From a virus: a DNA stretch of 28,819 bases. Shown here piece by piece: positions 16,501 to 25,236 of this stretch (the first letter of the stretch is position 1; each line of letters starts with the position of its first letter). A model generated the notes under the pieces. It worked only from the letters and a program-made list of their open reading frames with translations, did not search any database and was not told where the DNA came from. A program made the translations under genes and the position numbers. The stretch lies in the IMG/VR virus record IMGVR_UViG_3300042446_000895, positions 1 through 28,819 of that record; one strand, given 5' to 3'.

Positions 16501-18887
16501 ACGTAAATTTCTGAAATGACTAATTTATCGTCACCGATAGTAGGTGACCGAGATTTTCTTGAAGGTTTACCTTTTGTTGCAGAAAATTTACCATACGAAT
16601 CTATTGTTATAATATCAGTTCTATTAAGATAATATTCGTAATCAAGTGTTGCCGCAGAATTAAGCGCTGGTATTAAGAAAGTACCAGTAAACGTAGGATT
16701 TGCACCTACGGCTGTGCTTACAGTAGGAGCTGTTCCCAGTACTTCGGCACTTGCATATGCTACAGTATTTGCTGCATGTGGTCTAAAGTCTACACAATCT
16801 CTTAGATTTAATGTTGTGCCAGATGATGTTTTATATGAAGGAATATAACTTAGATCTATTGTATTTGGATAACTATCAACTGTAAAGAAATATGATCCTG
16901 TTGCAGTACTTACTTTGAATGCTTTTACTCTAATGGTCATAAGACCATTGGCAGGAACTGGGCGACCAGGTATATATTCAATGTATGAAAGATCATAGTA
17001 ATGATCTTGCTGATTTTCTATTAATCTAAAACTATTAGTAACATCATTACTTCCAGAATCTGTTATGCTTACTAATTGATACACATCTGGGAAACCAAGA
17101 CTATATTTTGTTGTTCCAGCAGAGAATGTTGCTTTGACATAAAGTGTTGTATCTAATTTGTCGTATGGTTCTGCAAGTTGTACTCTGGAATTGTAGTAAA
17201 TAGTCCCTGTAGCAGCTGGTGTTTGGCCTGCCACTAAATTAATAGTCAATTGAGTTGAACTATCTTTTACAATACTGGATATCTGAAGATTATCTTGTGT
17301 TGTATCTACAATAAGGGTATCATCGAGTTGAACATTAAAATCTTCACCCGAGAGTGAAGTCAAAGTAAACGTGTCTGCAATATTAGTTAATGCTCTTGCT
17401 TTTCTTACGGGAATACTGATATCTGTTACACTTTTAAGAAATGTTTCACCGACATTAAAAATTGAAGTGTCATTACTTTTCTGTTTTATAGTAGGAATAA
17501 TTTTTACAGAACCTGCAGCTCCATCAATAGAAGCTACATCACTAAAATTATTTGCACCCATTCTGATGTTTGAAACATATACTCTATCTGGGGTAAAGTT
17601 TCTTACTCTTACAGTACCAATTGTAGTATTACTAATATTTTTTAGAGAAGCGGTTGCGTATGTTCCAACTGGAAGTGTTCCCATTGAATCTGTATTTGCA
17701 ATATCAACATATGATCCGTAATTGAAAGATACAGGTTGATTTGCTTGTGTCTCAGTATCAGAAAGTTCCAATTGGTCAATAGGAACAAAGATCTCGCCCT
17801 TAGTTTCTATTCTATAGCCTTTGACATATGCTACACCTGGTTCCACTGCTGCCTGTATAGCTCCATTTGCGGTGTTGATAACTTTTGTTTTAAAGCCGCG
17901 CACAATATAATTGCCAGATTCTTCGAATGTACGACGAGCCATTTCCTCACCAAGTACATTATACTGAGAAACGTCTCTAACCTGAACAGCACTTCCGTTA
18001 ATATAACGGGCAAGTGTAAAGAATGTAGGATCTCCATCTGCTTCCACGGTTGAAATTGCAATAAGTACAGGTTCTAATTTTAATCTGTTTGCACCAGGGG
18101 CATTAAAATTAGGTGTACCAATCGAATTATCATAGAGTGTATTATCGGTCAGAGGGCTAATTAAGCTTTCCCTTACTCTATAACCAACTGAAATGTTATT
18201 TGGTACATTTGTGTACTTTGTTAGTATTACAATTTGTTCTTTGGCATATAAGAAGTGACCTTTTTGATATGTAATACCTATAGCAGATTGTACACCAAAT
18301 GATTTTCCAACATGATTTGCTCTTGATGTCACTGAAAATTCTGCTACTTTTACACCGACACTTGTTACATCATCAGTTATTGTATATCTATAAATTTCTA
18401 AAGTTTCATTCTGATCAAAAACTTTTTCTTGTGCTTCGTTTGAATTTAGATAATTAATAAAGAATGTATTTAAATCGGGATCATTAGTTTCAAAACCAAA
18501 TGCCGCAGCTATAATCAATGCTTTCAGCCCAGTTATAGCACCTTCAATTTCATAAAATGTTTCAATTCCAGTTTCTGGATCAATCCCACCAACAAGTTCA
18601 TTTACTGTTATTTCTAACAGGGGATTTATGATATTGACCGCAGTATCTGTTACTTTTACATAACTTAATGCTGATAATTCAGTAAAGTTACACCCTTTAA
18701 TAATACTACCTTCTTTAAAGATATTATCACCAAATTGTTCTACTTGATTTTGTAGAATTGTTTGAAGCTGAGTCAGTTCTCTTGCTTGAACTGCATAACC
18801 AGGTCTGAATAAAACTCTATGGTACTGTTTAGTAATATCGTAATCATCATAGTATGGAGACTCATTTAGATTAGTGCGAATTGGCAT
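13527..18887 (-). CDS. Giant DUF4815 baseplate/tail structural protein
   Basis: A 1786-residue protein, the largest in the window, starting at ATG 18887 with an AAGGAT ribosome site. The N-terminus carries the features I associate with DUF4815: PYYDDYD..K.YHRVLFRPG, AVQARELTQLQTILQNQVEQFG and FKEGSIIKGCNF. Later marks include GIAYVKGY-like (AVEPGVAYVKGYRIE) near 335 to 350, LRDCVDFRPHA near 700, FNPFMRSREVKILMHGLRPN near 1075 to 1095 and DPLAQTFFIK near 1220. The remainder is beta-rich, with no enzyme motif or membrane segment. Homologues are virion proteins of marine T4-like phages located after gp8. It occupies the place of T4 genes 9 to 11, so a role at the baseplate rim or as fibre attachment platform is likely but inferred. 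Confidence 0.85.
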   Translation of the reverse strand: MPIRTNLNESPYYDDYDITKQYHRVLFRPGYAVQARELTQLQTILQNQVEQFGDNIFKEGSIIKGCNFTELSALSYVKVTDTAVNIINPLLEITVNELVGGIDPETGIETFYEIEGAITGLKALIIAAAFGFETNDPDLNTFFINYLNSNEAQEKVFDQNETLEIYRYTITDDVTSVGVKVAEFSVTSRANHVGKSFGVQSAIGITYQKGHFLYAKEQIVILTKYTNVPNNISVGYRVRESLISPLTDNTLYDNSIGTPNFNAPGANRLKLEPVLIAISTVEADGDPTFFTLARYINGSAVQVRDVSQYNVLGEEMARRTFEESGNYIVRGFKTKVINTANGAIQAAVEPGVAYVKGYRIETKGEIFVPIDQLELSDTETQANQPVSFNYGSYVDIANTDSMGTLPVGTYATASLKNISNTTIGTVRVRNFTPDRVYVSNIRMGANNFSDVASIDGAAGSVKIIPTIKQKSNDTSIFNVGETFLKSVTDISIPVRKARALTNIADTFTLTSLSGEDFNVQLDDTLIVDTTQDNLQISSIVKDSSTQLTINLVAGQTPAATGTIYYNSRVQLAEPYDKLDTTLYVKATFSAGTTKYSLGFPDVYQLVSITDSGSNDVTNSFRLIENQQDHYYDLSYIEYIPGRPVPANGLMTIRVKAFKVSTATGSYFFTVDSYPNTIDLSYIPSYKTSSGTTLNLRDCVDFRPHAANTVAYASAEVLGTAPTVSTAVGANPTFTGTFLIPALNSAATLDYEYYLNRTDIITIDSYGKFSATKGKPSRKSRSPTIGDDKLVISEIYVPGFPAISSDRASQENKPALAIKSKTLGAKTYTMKEIGDLDSKISKLFYYMSVSLLEASTQNLNITDEAGITRFKNGILVDPFNDLSIADVKNPEFNASLDFTEKSLLPAVKTIPINLKYKTSSNVSLHPSSAEIDAATLATSINTPLITQPYATSFRNCVSNFYDYIGTGFLFPEYDGAYDTVTAPSPNINIDIATPFIEYTEALQEFVPLTSTQSTLLESRIEEIGRTTSGKGKGRSTTVSTQQTDIIQDITRSLQVSEGRVNEQNLGEFVTNFNFNPFMRSREVKILMHGLRPNTRHYFFFDDIDVNSSVIPGLVPSSDSVRDVVAKGTTVASVITNSNGSLAAIFTIPSAAFYVGDRVLLVSDVDNIDSVSSAGTSGGSITYRAYNFSVNKQSLTLTTREPEIRVSETSTTRTVVNRPVAVTTGNSDPLAQTFFIKSAMANGADCIFASRVDLFFKRKSVTNGVTVMLREVINGYPAAEIIPFSKVHLNASDVAISDNGLTATSVFFKAPVRLDVEKEYAIVIMPDAGDPDYLIYTSKVGLTDLITDSPVVMDWGDGVLFTSTNNRAWQSYQDEDIKFTLYRREFSQSTGTVTLTNEDNEFLTLSNITGDFQNGELVYVLKSVGGGTSNTISLSAGNTTSTGTALSTTYNQYDYVYVESGANKDLMKIVEAPTSGAMIFDKPSKFTGSFIANPAVIGKIVYYTNRNPELMILEGSSASLTKVLSPGDTIVGFVTEASATISTVDNVELSYMQPIILKTNNSVTDVTMTGTFTDPSDTDVTYTRNIPFNNKTTFNEKGCIIFSKSNGVKPFDITLTLTNGNNTTASPFVDVETATMLAYQYKVGANTDNTSAYISRTIELAENLDAEDFILYTTAYRPLNTSINVYVKVQHASDPVAFELNDWIPLELVEGAEVYSSTSNTNDFKEFVYKLPETEKVGGVLTYSNTSGEYSGYRKFAVKIEFIVDEVSGRLPIGSIPRLLDYRGIALT

Positions 18888-18896
18888 TTTTTATCC

Positions 18897-20684
18897 TTAA
18901 AATTCTAATACGATCTTATATTCTTCATTCGAAGTAGTTGTTCGAGTGATCGGAACAAAATTAGTTACATAATATACATCCCCAGTTTTCTGGATGTAAT
19001 TCGGTCTTATAATGTTATTTATATTCAATATCTGATTTTGAGATGATATAATAGAACTCTTTATGTTTATTGGAATATCTTCATATCCTTCTGCAGAACT
19101 GTTTGCAGAAGGATACGTTCTATATGGTCCGTGATAATTACACAAATATGCTATATTTCCATCAACAGCATGAACTTCAGAGGAAAATGAAATAGGTTGT
19201 TGATAACTTTGAGTCACAGTTTCACCAACAGTTAAAATGCTTGAACTAAGTGTAAGTTTTAATCTGTTATCAAATAAATCTGTATTAGATGTAAATTCTG
19301 GATTTTTTACAATACCTATTCTAGTATACACATTTGATGATGGTATAGTTATATTATCAGTATCAGTTAAAGATGTATATACATGTGCTCTTCTAGATAG
19401 TAATTCAGTTTCAAAATTATAACCATGCCCATTTTTAGGTGATAAAATAGGTCTTAATATTGCTTCAACATCAGTTGATAATGCTGATACAGTATCAAAC
19501 CCATAAAGAGGTGTTACTATTCTTGCTGTTGCACGTGTATAACCACTACCTTTATTTAGAATTAATATAGTTTCTATTGTACCTAGACTGTTTATTTTGG
19601 GCACAGCTTCTGCACCAGTACCATCCCCCGCTATTTCAATTTTAGGGAAAATTTCAAAATCAAAATTAATATCAATAAACGAATCTTTATCTAAAAGTGT
19701 GATAATTGCTTTTTTGGTAGATTCGTTATAACTATATGTATCTATAGTATATGTATTTGCATAATTATTTGTATCTATAACATAAAAGGTCTGGCCGGAA
19801 TAATAATTAGCTAAAGGATTTAAATCTAGCTTAGGTGATGATATTGTAATATTAGTTTCACCGACTTCTTCTATTATTCCAGATCTTAATTCATATCCTT
19901 TATTTAAATCATAATTTTCAACTTCAATGTGATCAATGGATCGCTTATTAACGAGCCCATTTTTTACAACACATTCACCTTGTGATGTTATTTGATACGA
20001 TCCAGTTTCAGTACCGCTAATTGTAAATGAAGTAATTGATGCGGCAGTAATCACTCTATCAGTAACATTAAATTGATTTGGTATAATACCTTTTACAGTT
20101 ACAATCATACCAGGTTTAAAAATATTGTCCGCGAAATATGTAATTGCAGTTCCCGTTGCAACAACGTTTGTAATTACAGCAGTGGGATACACGATTGGAA
20201 AATATTGAAGTGCGGAATATTTTTGGTATTCTACAGTAGATATCACGTACATAAATTTCCAAACATAACCATCACCCATTCTATAAATTTGTTCATCTGT
20301 ATCTGGATCATAATTTGGTGGATTGAAAGATTTAGCACCATGATCATTTGAAAGACACTTGTACACTCTATAATCGCCAGTACTATTATCAGTAGGATAG
20401 ACTATTGCATAGAATTTTTTATCTGATAGATCTGATTTATCATCGTACTTTTCATAAATTAAACCAGATTGCCATCTATTATTATCTATCATAAAGAATA
20501 CTTCATCGGGGTTTATTTTTTTACCAAAAAGTGTATTCTCTAAAAATTCATTTATATAATACTCGGAATCATTTGTCTGTGTTATTTGTGTAGAAGAAAC
20601 AAAAACATAGTAATCTGAATCTATAAAATCTTGCTTGAAATCTGTAACATTACTTGTCTTAAATTTATTTGTTATAATTGACAT
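18897..20684 (-). CDS. gp8: Baseplate wedge protein gp8
   Basis: A 595-residue protein, ATG at 20684 with GAGGG just upstream, 7 bases after the preceding stop. The N-terminal part resembles T4 gp8: ITNKFKTSNVTDF against T4's IVTSKFRTEKMLNF, then a YRVYKCL segment and the strongest mark GDGYVWKFMYVIS (T4 GDGYVWEYLFEIP). The last residues (TTSNEEYKIVLEF) resemble the T4 end (QTEEINILFTF). T4 gp8 has 334 residues, so this version carries roughly 260 extra residues, mostly between about 190 and 520, that look beta-rich. gp8 is a dimeric part of the baseplate wedge that binds gp7 and gp10. Order gp25, gp6, gp7-like, gp8 supports the call. Confidence 0.82.
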   Translation of the reverse strand: MSIITNKFKTSNVTDFKQDFIDSDYYVFVSSTQITQTNDSEYYINEFLENTLFGKKINPDEVFFMIDNNRWQSGLIYEKYDDKSDLSDKKFYAIVYPTDNSTGDYRVYKCLSNDHGAKSFNPPNYDPDTDEQIYRMGDGYVWKFMYVISTVEYQKYSALQYFPIVYPTAVITNVVATGTAITYFADNIFKPGMIVTVKGIIPNQFNVTDRVITAASITSFTISGTETGSYQITSQGECVVKNGLVNKRSIDHIEVENYDLNKGYELRSGIIEEVGETNITISSPKLDLNPLANYYSGQTFYVIDTNNYANTYTIDTYSYNESTKKAIITLLDKDSFIDINFDFEIFPKIEIAGDGTGAEAVPKINSLGTIETILILNKGSGYTRATARIVTPLYGFDTVSALSTDVEAILRPILSPKNGHGYNFETELLSRRAHVYTSLTDTDNITIPSSNVYTRIGIVKNPEFTSNTDLFDNRLKLTLSSSILTVGETVTQSYQQPISFSSEVHAVDGNIAYLCNYHGPYRTYPSANSSAEGYEDIPINIKSSIISSQNQILNINNIIRPNYIQKTGDVYYVTNFVPITRTTTSNEEYKIVLEF

Positions 20685-20691
20685 TTTTCCC

Positions 20692-23019
20692 TCAAGTGTT
20701 TCTTATTATAGAAAATCTAGCAGTAGTATTTACCTTTGCCTCGTCTTTTAAAACAAATTTTCCAAATATTTTTGTTCCTGCAAGATGTGATACTTCAGTA
20801 AGAGTAGATTTATAGGTATTTATATCCGTTTGTGACTGTATCTCGTATGAATATTCTTGGTAATAGTCACTATCTTGAAGTACCTTTCCGCTTTGGAAAT
20901 TTAAGTGCGATTCCTTCGAGGACCATCTACCTTCAATTCTACCTTGGCCTCTTGCATTTGCCACACCAACCGCAAGTACATCTCCAAAATCATCGGTAAT
21001 AGTTACTTCTTCTTTATCGCCATAACCATATCCAGAATTTGTTACTTCAACATTTAATATTTTTCCTACAGCAAATTCGGTAATTGCATTAATATTAGCA
21101 TTAAATCCAATTGGTGCCGAACTATAATCTCTACTGATACTTAGAACATTAAAATTATTTCCATTGAATGTAATGGGATTACTTGTAAATCCATAATAAG
21201 AATAAGGAAGTACAAATATGGTATTTTCAACAATTTTAATTATTTTCCCAGAAATTTCCGATGGGCCGCTACCTTGTGTTATAATACTTCCGACTTCAAG
21301 TGTTGCGGATATAGTTTCCAATGTGATAATCTGATTATATACATCAAAATTTTTCATAACTGGATCATATGCAACAGCAAATACTTTATTCTTATAATCT
21401 GTTCCTGGCTTTATGTTTATGAACTTTTTGATTGAACCAATAGTAAATGGTTCCAAATTAAATGCTTCGTTTAATGGAGTATTAGCATCAACTGGATCGG
21501 TATTACCGCTCATTACAGTTAATGCGGGTGGATCATTATAGTTTACTGAATCGAGTTGTACATCTAAGAAATTGCCAATTATATCTACAATAAGAGATAC
21601 AGTTTCTTCATTATCTAATTCATTTAATTTAACCGAAAGTATTTCTGTGTTTGCTGTTTCTGGATATAAAGGCCCCGGAGAAGAATCATTTTTAGGTGTT
21701 ACTAGATCAAAATAGTAAATGTCATTATCACTAAAATAATTATTAGCTGTTTTATTTACAATTATAATATTAGGACTATCTATTATGATTTCAGCACCTG
21801 ATATCACTATAGTATTGTCTACTGCTCTTGTGGTTGTAATAACGGAATTGGAAGTAAATTGCATCCCCTCATCCATTTTTATACCAAAAATGGTTTCGTT
21901 CCCGCCTATTACTTTACCAACATTACCGAATTGGTCTTGTACGGTTTCCAATACTACCAAGTCGTCAATTAAATCTGGTGATTCAGTAGTAAACTTAAAT
22001 GGAAATATAATTTGATTTGACACCAGCAATAATGTATTTTCTTCTGTGTAACCAAATCCAGTTTCTAAAAACTCATAAGTTATTTCACCACTGATTGTTT
22101 GTGAAACATCTGTAACTATTGCTTTGCCGCCGCGGGCGCCTGCATAAGTTACGTTTACTAAGTCTCCAATTTCATTTCCGGTTGTTGCCCTAGGATCAGT
22201 TTGATTTATATTGACAGAATCCAATGATCCATATACTATTCCAAAATTTACAATAGTTCCATCTATGATACTGAATATGTCATCGTACCCTATAAAGTTA
22301 CCTTTTACACTACTCAAAAATAAAATAGGTATTAGGGCATTATTTACAAGTGTAAATGAAATTCTATTGACAATACCTTCGGCTTTGGAAATAGATCCGT
22401 ATATAGATCGCCCTGTTAAATCTTTAAGTTCTGTTATTTCTTTTGGATAAAGTTGTAAAAATATGCCTTGATTCCAAGATGAGGTAGAAGGTTTTAATAT
22501 AGCCTCTGAAGGATAATATATTTCAATATTTTCATTATAAAATAATCTAAAGAAGAGTTCGACACCATCAGGTGTGCCTCGTCTTCGATATAGATCAAGA
22601 ATATTTTTTACAATAAATCGTGTATTGTTACCATCTAATTGCAGATCTTTCATATACTTATTTTTAAAGAATATTACCATATCTTCAAGAGTATTATCTA
22701 TATCTCTAAATTCAAATAATCTTCTGTTATTATAAACACTTTGATTTTTATCTTCTTTTAACACTAAATTAGAATATGAAGGTATCTTTTTTAGATCAAA
22801 AAGTCTTTGTTCTGCATCTTTTCTTATCTTGAATTTTTCTGAAAATGTTTGGCTTACTCCATCTACTATTTTAGTACCCTGTACATAAAATGCAGAAACA
22901 TCTGTTTCCAAAAATTCATAATAGTATTTTATCAGTGCTACTAATTCAGTACCTTCCTCTCTAAAGAGCGAAGGGAATTGTTTTTCTATCTGATATGCTA
23001 TAAATTTTTCAATATCCAT
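20692..23019 (-). CDS. Baseplate wedge protein in the gp7 position
   Basis: A 775-residue protein whose ATG overlaps the gp6 stop by one base (TAATG). The N-terminus is helical and well marked: IAYQIEKQFPSLFREEG, LIKYYYEFLE, and around residues 130 to 165 FIVKNILDLYRRRGTPDG followed by FFRLFYNENIEIYYPSE. The rest is beta-rich. It sits between gp6 and gp8, where T4 has gp7, which forms the (gp6)2-gp7 wedge core. Proteins of this type in marine T4-like phages have been annotated as gp7 or wedge initiator; T4 gp7 is longer (1032 residues) and I cannot show residue-level similarity. The wedge assignment is from position and the family I recall. Confidence 0.7.
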   Translation of the reverse strand: MDIEKFIAYQIEKQFPSLFREEGTELVALIKYYYEFLETDVSAFYVQGTKIVDGVSQTFSEKFKIRKDAEQRLFDLKKIPSYSNLVLKEDKNQSVYNNRRLFEFRDIDNTLEDMVIFFKNKYMKDLQLDGNNTRFIVKNILDLYRRRGTPDGVELFFRLFYNENIEIYYPSEAILKPSTSSWNQGIFLQLYPKEITELKDLTGRSIYGSISKAEGIVNRISFTLVNNALIPILFLSSVKGNFIGYDDIFSIIDGTIVNFGIVYGSLDSVNINQTDPRATTGNEIGDLVNVTYAGARGGKAIVTDVSQTISGEITYEFLETGFGYTEENTLLLVSNQIIFPFKFTTESPDLIDDLVVLETVQDQFGNVGKVIGGNETIFGIKMDEGMQFTSNSVITTTRAVDNTIVISGAEIIIDSPNIIIVNKTANNYFSDNDIYYFDLVTPKNDSSPGPLYPETANTEILSVKLNELDNEETVSLIVDIIGNFLDVQLDSVNYNDPPALTVMSGNTDPVDANTPLNEAFNLEPFTIGSIKKFINIKPGTDYKNKVFAVAYDPVMKNFDVYNQIITLETISATLEVGSIITQGSGPSEISGKIIKIVENTIFVLPYSYYGFTSNPITFNGNNFNVLSISRDYSSAPIGFNANINAITEFAVGKILNVEVTNSGYGYGDKEEVTITDDFGDVLAVGVANARGQGRIEGRWSSKESHLNFQSGKVLQDSDYYQEYSYEIQSQTDINTYKSTLTEVSHLAGTKIFGKFVLKDEAKVNTTARFSIIRNT

Positions 23020-24806
23020 TATGAAGAAACCTCGTTAAAGATTATTCTAATATCTTCATCTCTTAATTGAAGAAGTCTATTTTTTGGAGCAATAATATCC
23101 GCTTCTTTCTTTCTTGCGAATATTTTAATAGCAGAACCTGAATAATCATCCGTAGTAAAATTAACTAATCTTAAAGTACCAGTTGTGTAGTCTACTGTAC
23201 CAGCACTTGCATTCAATACTCTGGTATTTATAGTATCGCTGGTAATAATCTGTATGATACCAGAACCATTATCTTGTAATAGCGCACATATACCATTGTA
23301 AGAGAATATAGAACTTGCAATAGTAGGTTTAAAATCTGCAAAACCGGATGAATTTACGAACGGGTATGGTTTTATAAGTGGAGATCCAAATTTAAATGTC
23401 GGGTTCTGTGGTAATAGTAGCGGAGGTGAATATTCAATAATAGCTCTTAATTCAAGACTATTACTTAGTATTGCATCATCTACATCATCTATCAGTGCCA
23501 TTAATTTTGAAGTTCGGAGAGTAGCACCAAATGCACTTAAATTAACTGTATCATAATCAAACATTACTTTTCTGATTAAATTTTCTAATTCACTTTCAGT
23601 TCTATTTGTCTGCTTATATGAGTAATATATGTTGACCAAAGCGTCGACATACATAAATTCTGGACTTACAAATATAGGTTCAATGGTCAATGGAGTTTTA
23701 TCAATGAGATATCTTTTAAACTCATTCTTTCTACTTTCCGAAAGATCATTTGTACCTTCGAGCACTACAGAAATAGCAACCTTTCCAAATTGTGGTGGTT
23801 CAAGATTCTCGCCACCATAAACAGAAACTGCCTGTATTTCATTGTATTTTTGTTTAAGCAAGATCTCATAATCTTTAGTTGTAACAGCTCTTTCTTGAAT
23901 TTGAATAGAACGGGGAGCAAAGAAACGAATACTTTCAAGTGTTTCTTTAGGTGCACCACCAGCTGCAGCTTGAATTGTTTCTACTCTCACACCAGTTTTA
24001 AATGATGTTGCAAATTTAGATGCGCCATTTGAAGCATCTTCATTACACACACGATATTCAATTTGTATCTTTTCATCTGGGCTTGGTTGTAAACCAAATG
24101 TATTTCTACCAAAAACTACAGCATATCTATCGTCAAAGTATGGTTCGATATAGAATACACGATCTGTTGGTTCAACACCAAATATGTCTGTTTTATATGT
24201 ATATTGCAATTCATTATCATCAGTGCTTACTGCTACTGATAAAATATCAACATTTTCACTTGATAATACGCACTTGAATGCTGTGTCTTCTACAAAATAA
24301 CCTTCAGTTTCAAAGTTTGTAAATATTTCACCTTCAAAAATTTCAACTTGATCCGCTACGTAGGTTGCAGTTAAACCATCGGCAGATACAGCAGTTTTTC
24401 TTGCAAGGAAAACTTGTGCAGTTACAAAGTTAAAAGAATTACCATTAGATGAAGATGTAAATTTAGTTCCCTTTGGAATTGTAACGGTACTTGCTCCATT
24501 GGTATCTGTAAATGTCACTCTTACAATTGCCTTGGCAGAAGTAGAAGATTTTGGCAAATAGTTAAGTTCTTTTGCGTGAGACACAATAGAATTTTTTAAT
24601 TGTGCAGTATCAAGGAACATTTCTGATAATGCCATATTTGTATAAAAGTTATTCTGAAACGTATTATATGCTAATACATCCAATAGAATAGACATGTTTG
24701 AGCCTTCAAAGTTATAGTCTTTAAAAGATGTCTGTGTTTTTAAATATGTTTTAAATTGTTCTTTAATCGCAAAGAAATCAAGTTCAGTAATAGGTGTCTT
24801 TGCCAT
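23019..24806 (-). CDS. gp6: Baseplate wedge protein gp6 (baseplate J-like)
   Basis: A 595-residue protein (T4 gp6: 660) beginning at ATG 24806, one base after the gp25 stop. Marks typical of T4-like gp6 are seen from residue 1 to 95: FKTYLKTQTSFKDYNFEGSN, MSILLDVLAYNTFQNNFYTN and ALSEMFLDTAQLKNSIVSHA, then ELNYLPKSSTSAKA. The middle contains the J-type core (FFAPRSIQIQERAVTTKDYE near residue 300, then AVSVYGGEN and GKVAISVVLEG). Two gp6 copies and one gp7 form the wedge heterotrimer, and gp6 also makes the ring that joins the six wedges around the hub. Adjacent gp25 is its partner in T4 and in the related type VI secretion baseplate. Confidence 0.93.
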   Translation of the reverse strand: MAKTPITELDFFAIKEQFKTYLKTQTSFKDYNFEGSNMSILLDVLAYNTFQNNFYTNMALSEMFLDTAQLKNSIVSHAKELNYLPKSSTSAKAIVRVTFTDTNGASTVTIPKGTKFTSSSNGNSFNFVTAQVFLARKTAVSADGLTATYVADQVEIFEGEIFTNFETEGYFVEDTAFKCVLSSENVDILSVAVSTDDNELQYTYKTDIFGVEPTDRVFYIEPYFDDRYAVVFGRNTFGLQPSPDEKIQIEYRVCNEDASNGASKFATSFKTGVRVETIQAAAGGAPKETLESIRFFAPRSIQIQERAVTTKDYEILLKQKYNEIQAVSVYGGENLEPPQFGKVAISVVLEGTNDLSESRKNEFKRYLIDKTPLTIEPIFVSPEFMYVDALVNIYYSYKQTNRTESELENLIRKVMFDYDTVNLSAFGATLRTSKLMALIDDVDDAILSNSLELRAIIEYSPPLLLPQNPTFKFGSPLIKPYPFVNSSGFADFKPTIASSIFSYNGICALLQDNGSGIIQIITSDTINTRVLNASAGTVDYTTGTLRLVNFTTDDYSGSAIKIFARKKEADIIAPKNRLLQLRDEDIRIIFNEVSS

Positions 24807-24807
24807 T

Positions 24808-25236
24808 TTATCTTACTCTTTCCAAAATAAACTCTACTTGAATTGGCTCTTCTCTATTTCTAAGAGCATAAATTATCTTTATTACTACTCTATTGTCGTC
24901 TATTAAACTATAAACTTCAACTGAAATTAATTCTACTCTTGGTTCATAGTTATTTATGGTACTTTTAAGTTGTTCTTGAATTAATTTTATAGTAGCGGGA
25001 CTATTTAATTCAAAAAGCATTGCTTTAATATTGCCACCAAATGATGGTCGGAATAGTTTTTCACCTTTATCCATTAATATAATATTTTTAAGAGACTCTT
25101 TAATTGCCTCTTCATCTGTTTTAAGTGCAAGATCATTAGAAAATGGATTTGTAGTCAGATCTTTGTGAAAATCTGCGTATACTGTTTCTATTTTTCTTGT
25201 TCTTGGTGTGATTCTAGTCTGAGGTATTATTGCCAT
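24808..25236 (-). CDS. gp25: Baseplate wedge protein gp25
   Basis: A 142-residue protein (T4 gp25: 132) whose ATG directly follows the TAA of the previous gene. It carries the GPW/gp25 family core: LKNIILMDKGEKLFRPSFGG, then MLFELNSP, then YEPRVELISVEV, which includes the conserved EPR motif, and a closing strand pair (VVIKIIYALRNREEPIQVEF). gp25 is related to TssE of the type VI secretion baseplate and to W proteins of P2-like phages; it binds the core of the wedge and contacts the sheath, helping to start sheath assembly. The first 30 residues are a basic extension (TPRTRKIETVYADF). Position next to gp6 agrees with the assignment. Confidence 0.95.
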   Translation of the reverse strand: MAIIPQTRITPRTRKIETVYADFHKDLTTNPFSNDLALKTDEEAIKESLKNIILMDKGEKLFRPSFGGNIKAMLFELNSPATIKLIQEQLKSTINNYEPRVELISVEVYSLIDDNRVVIKIIYALRNREEPIQVEFILERVR

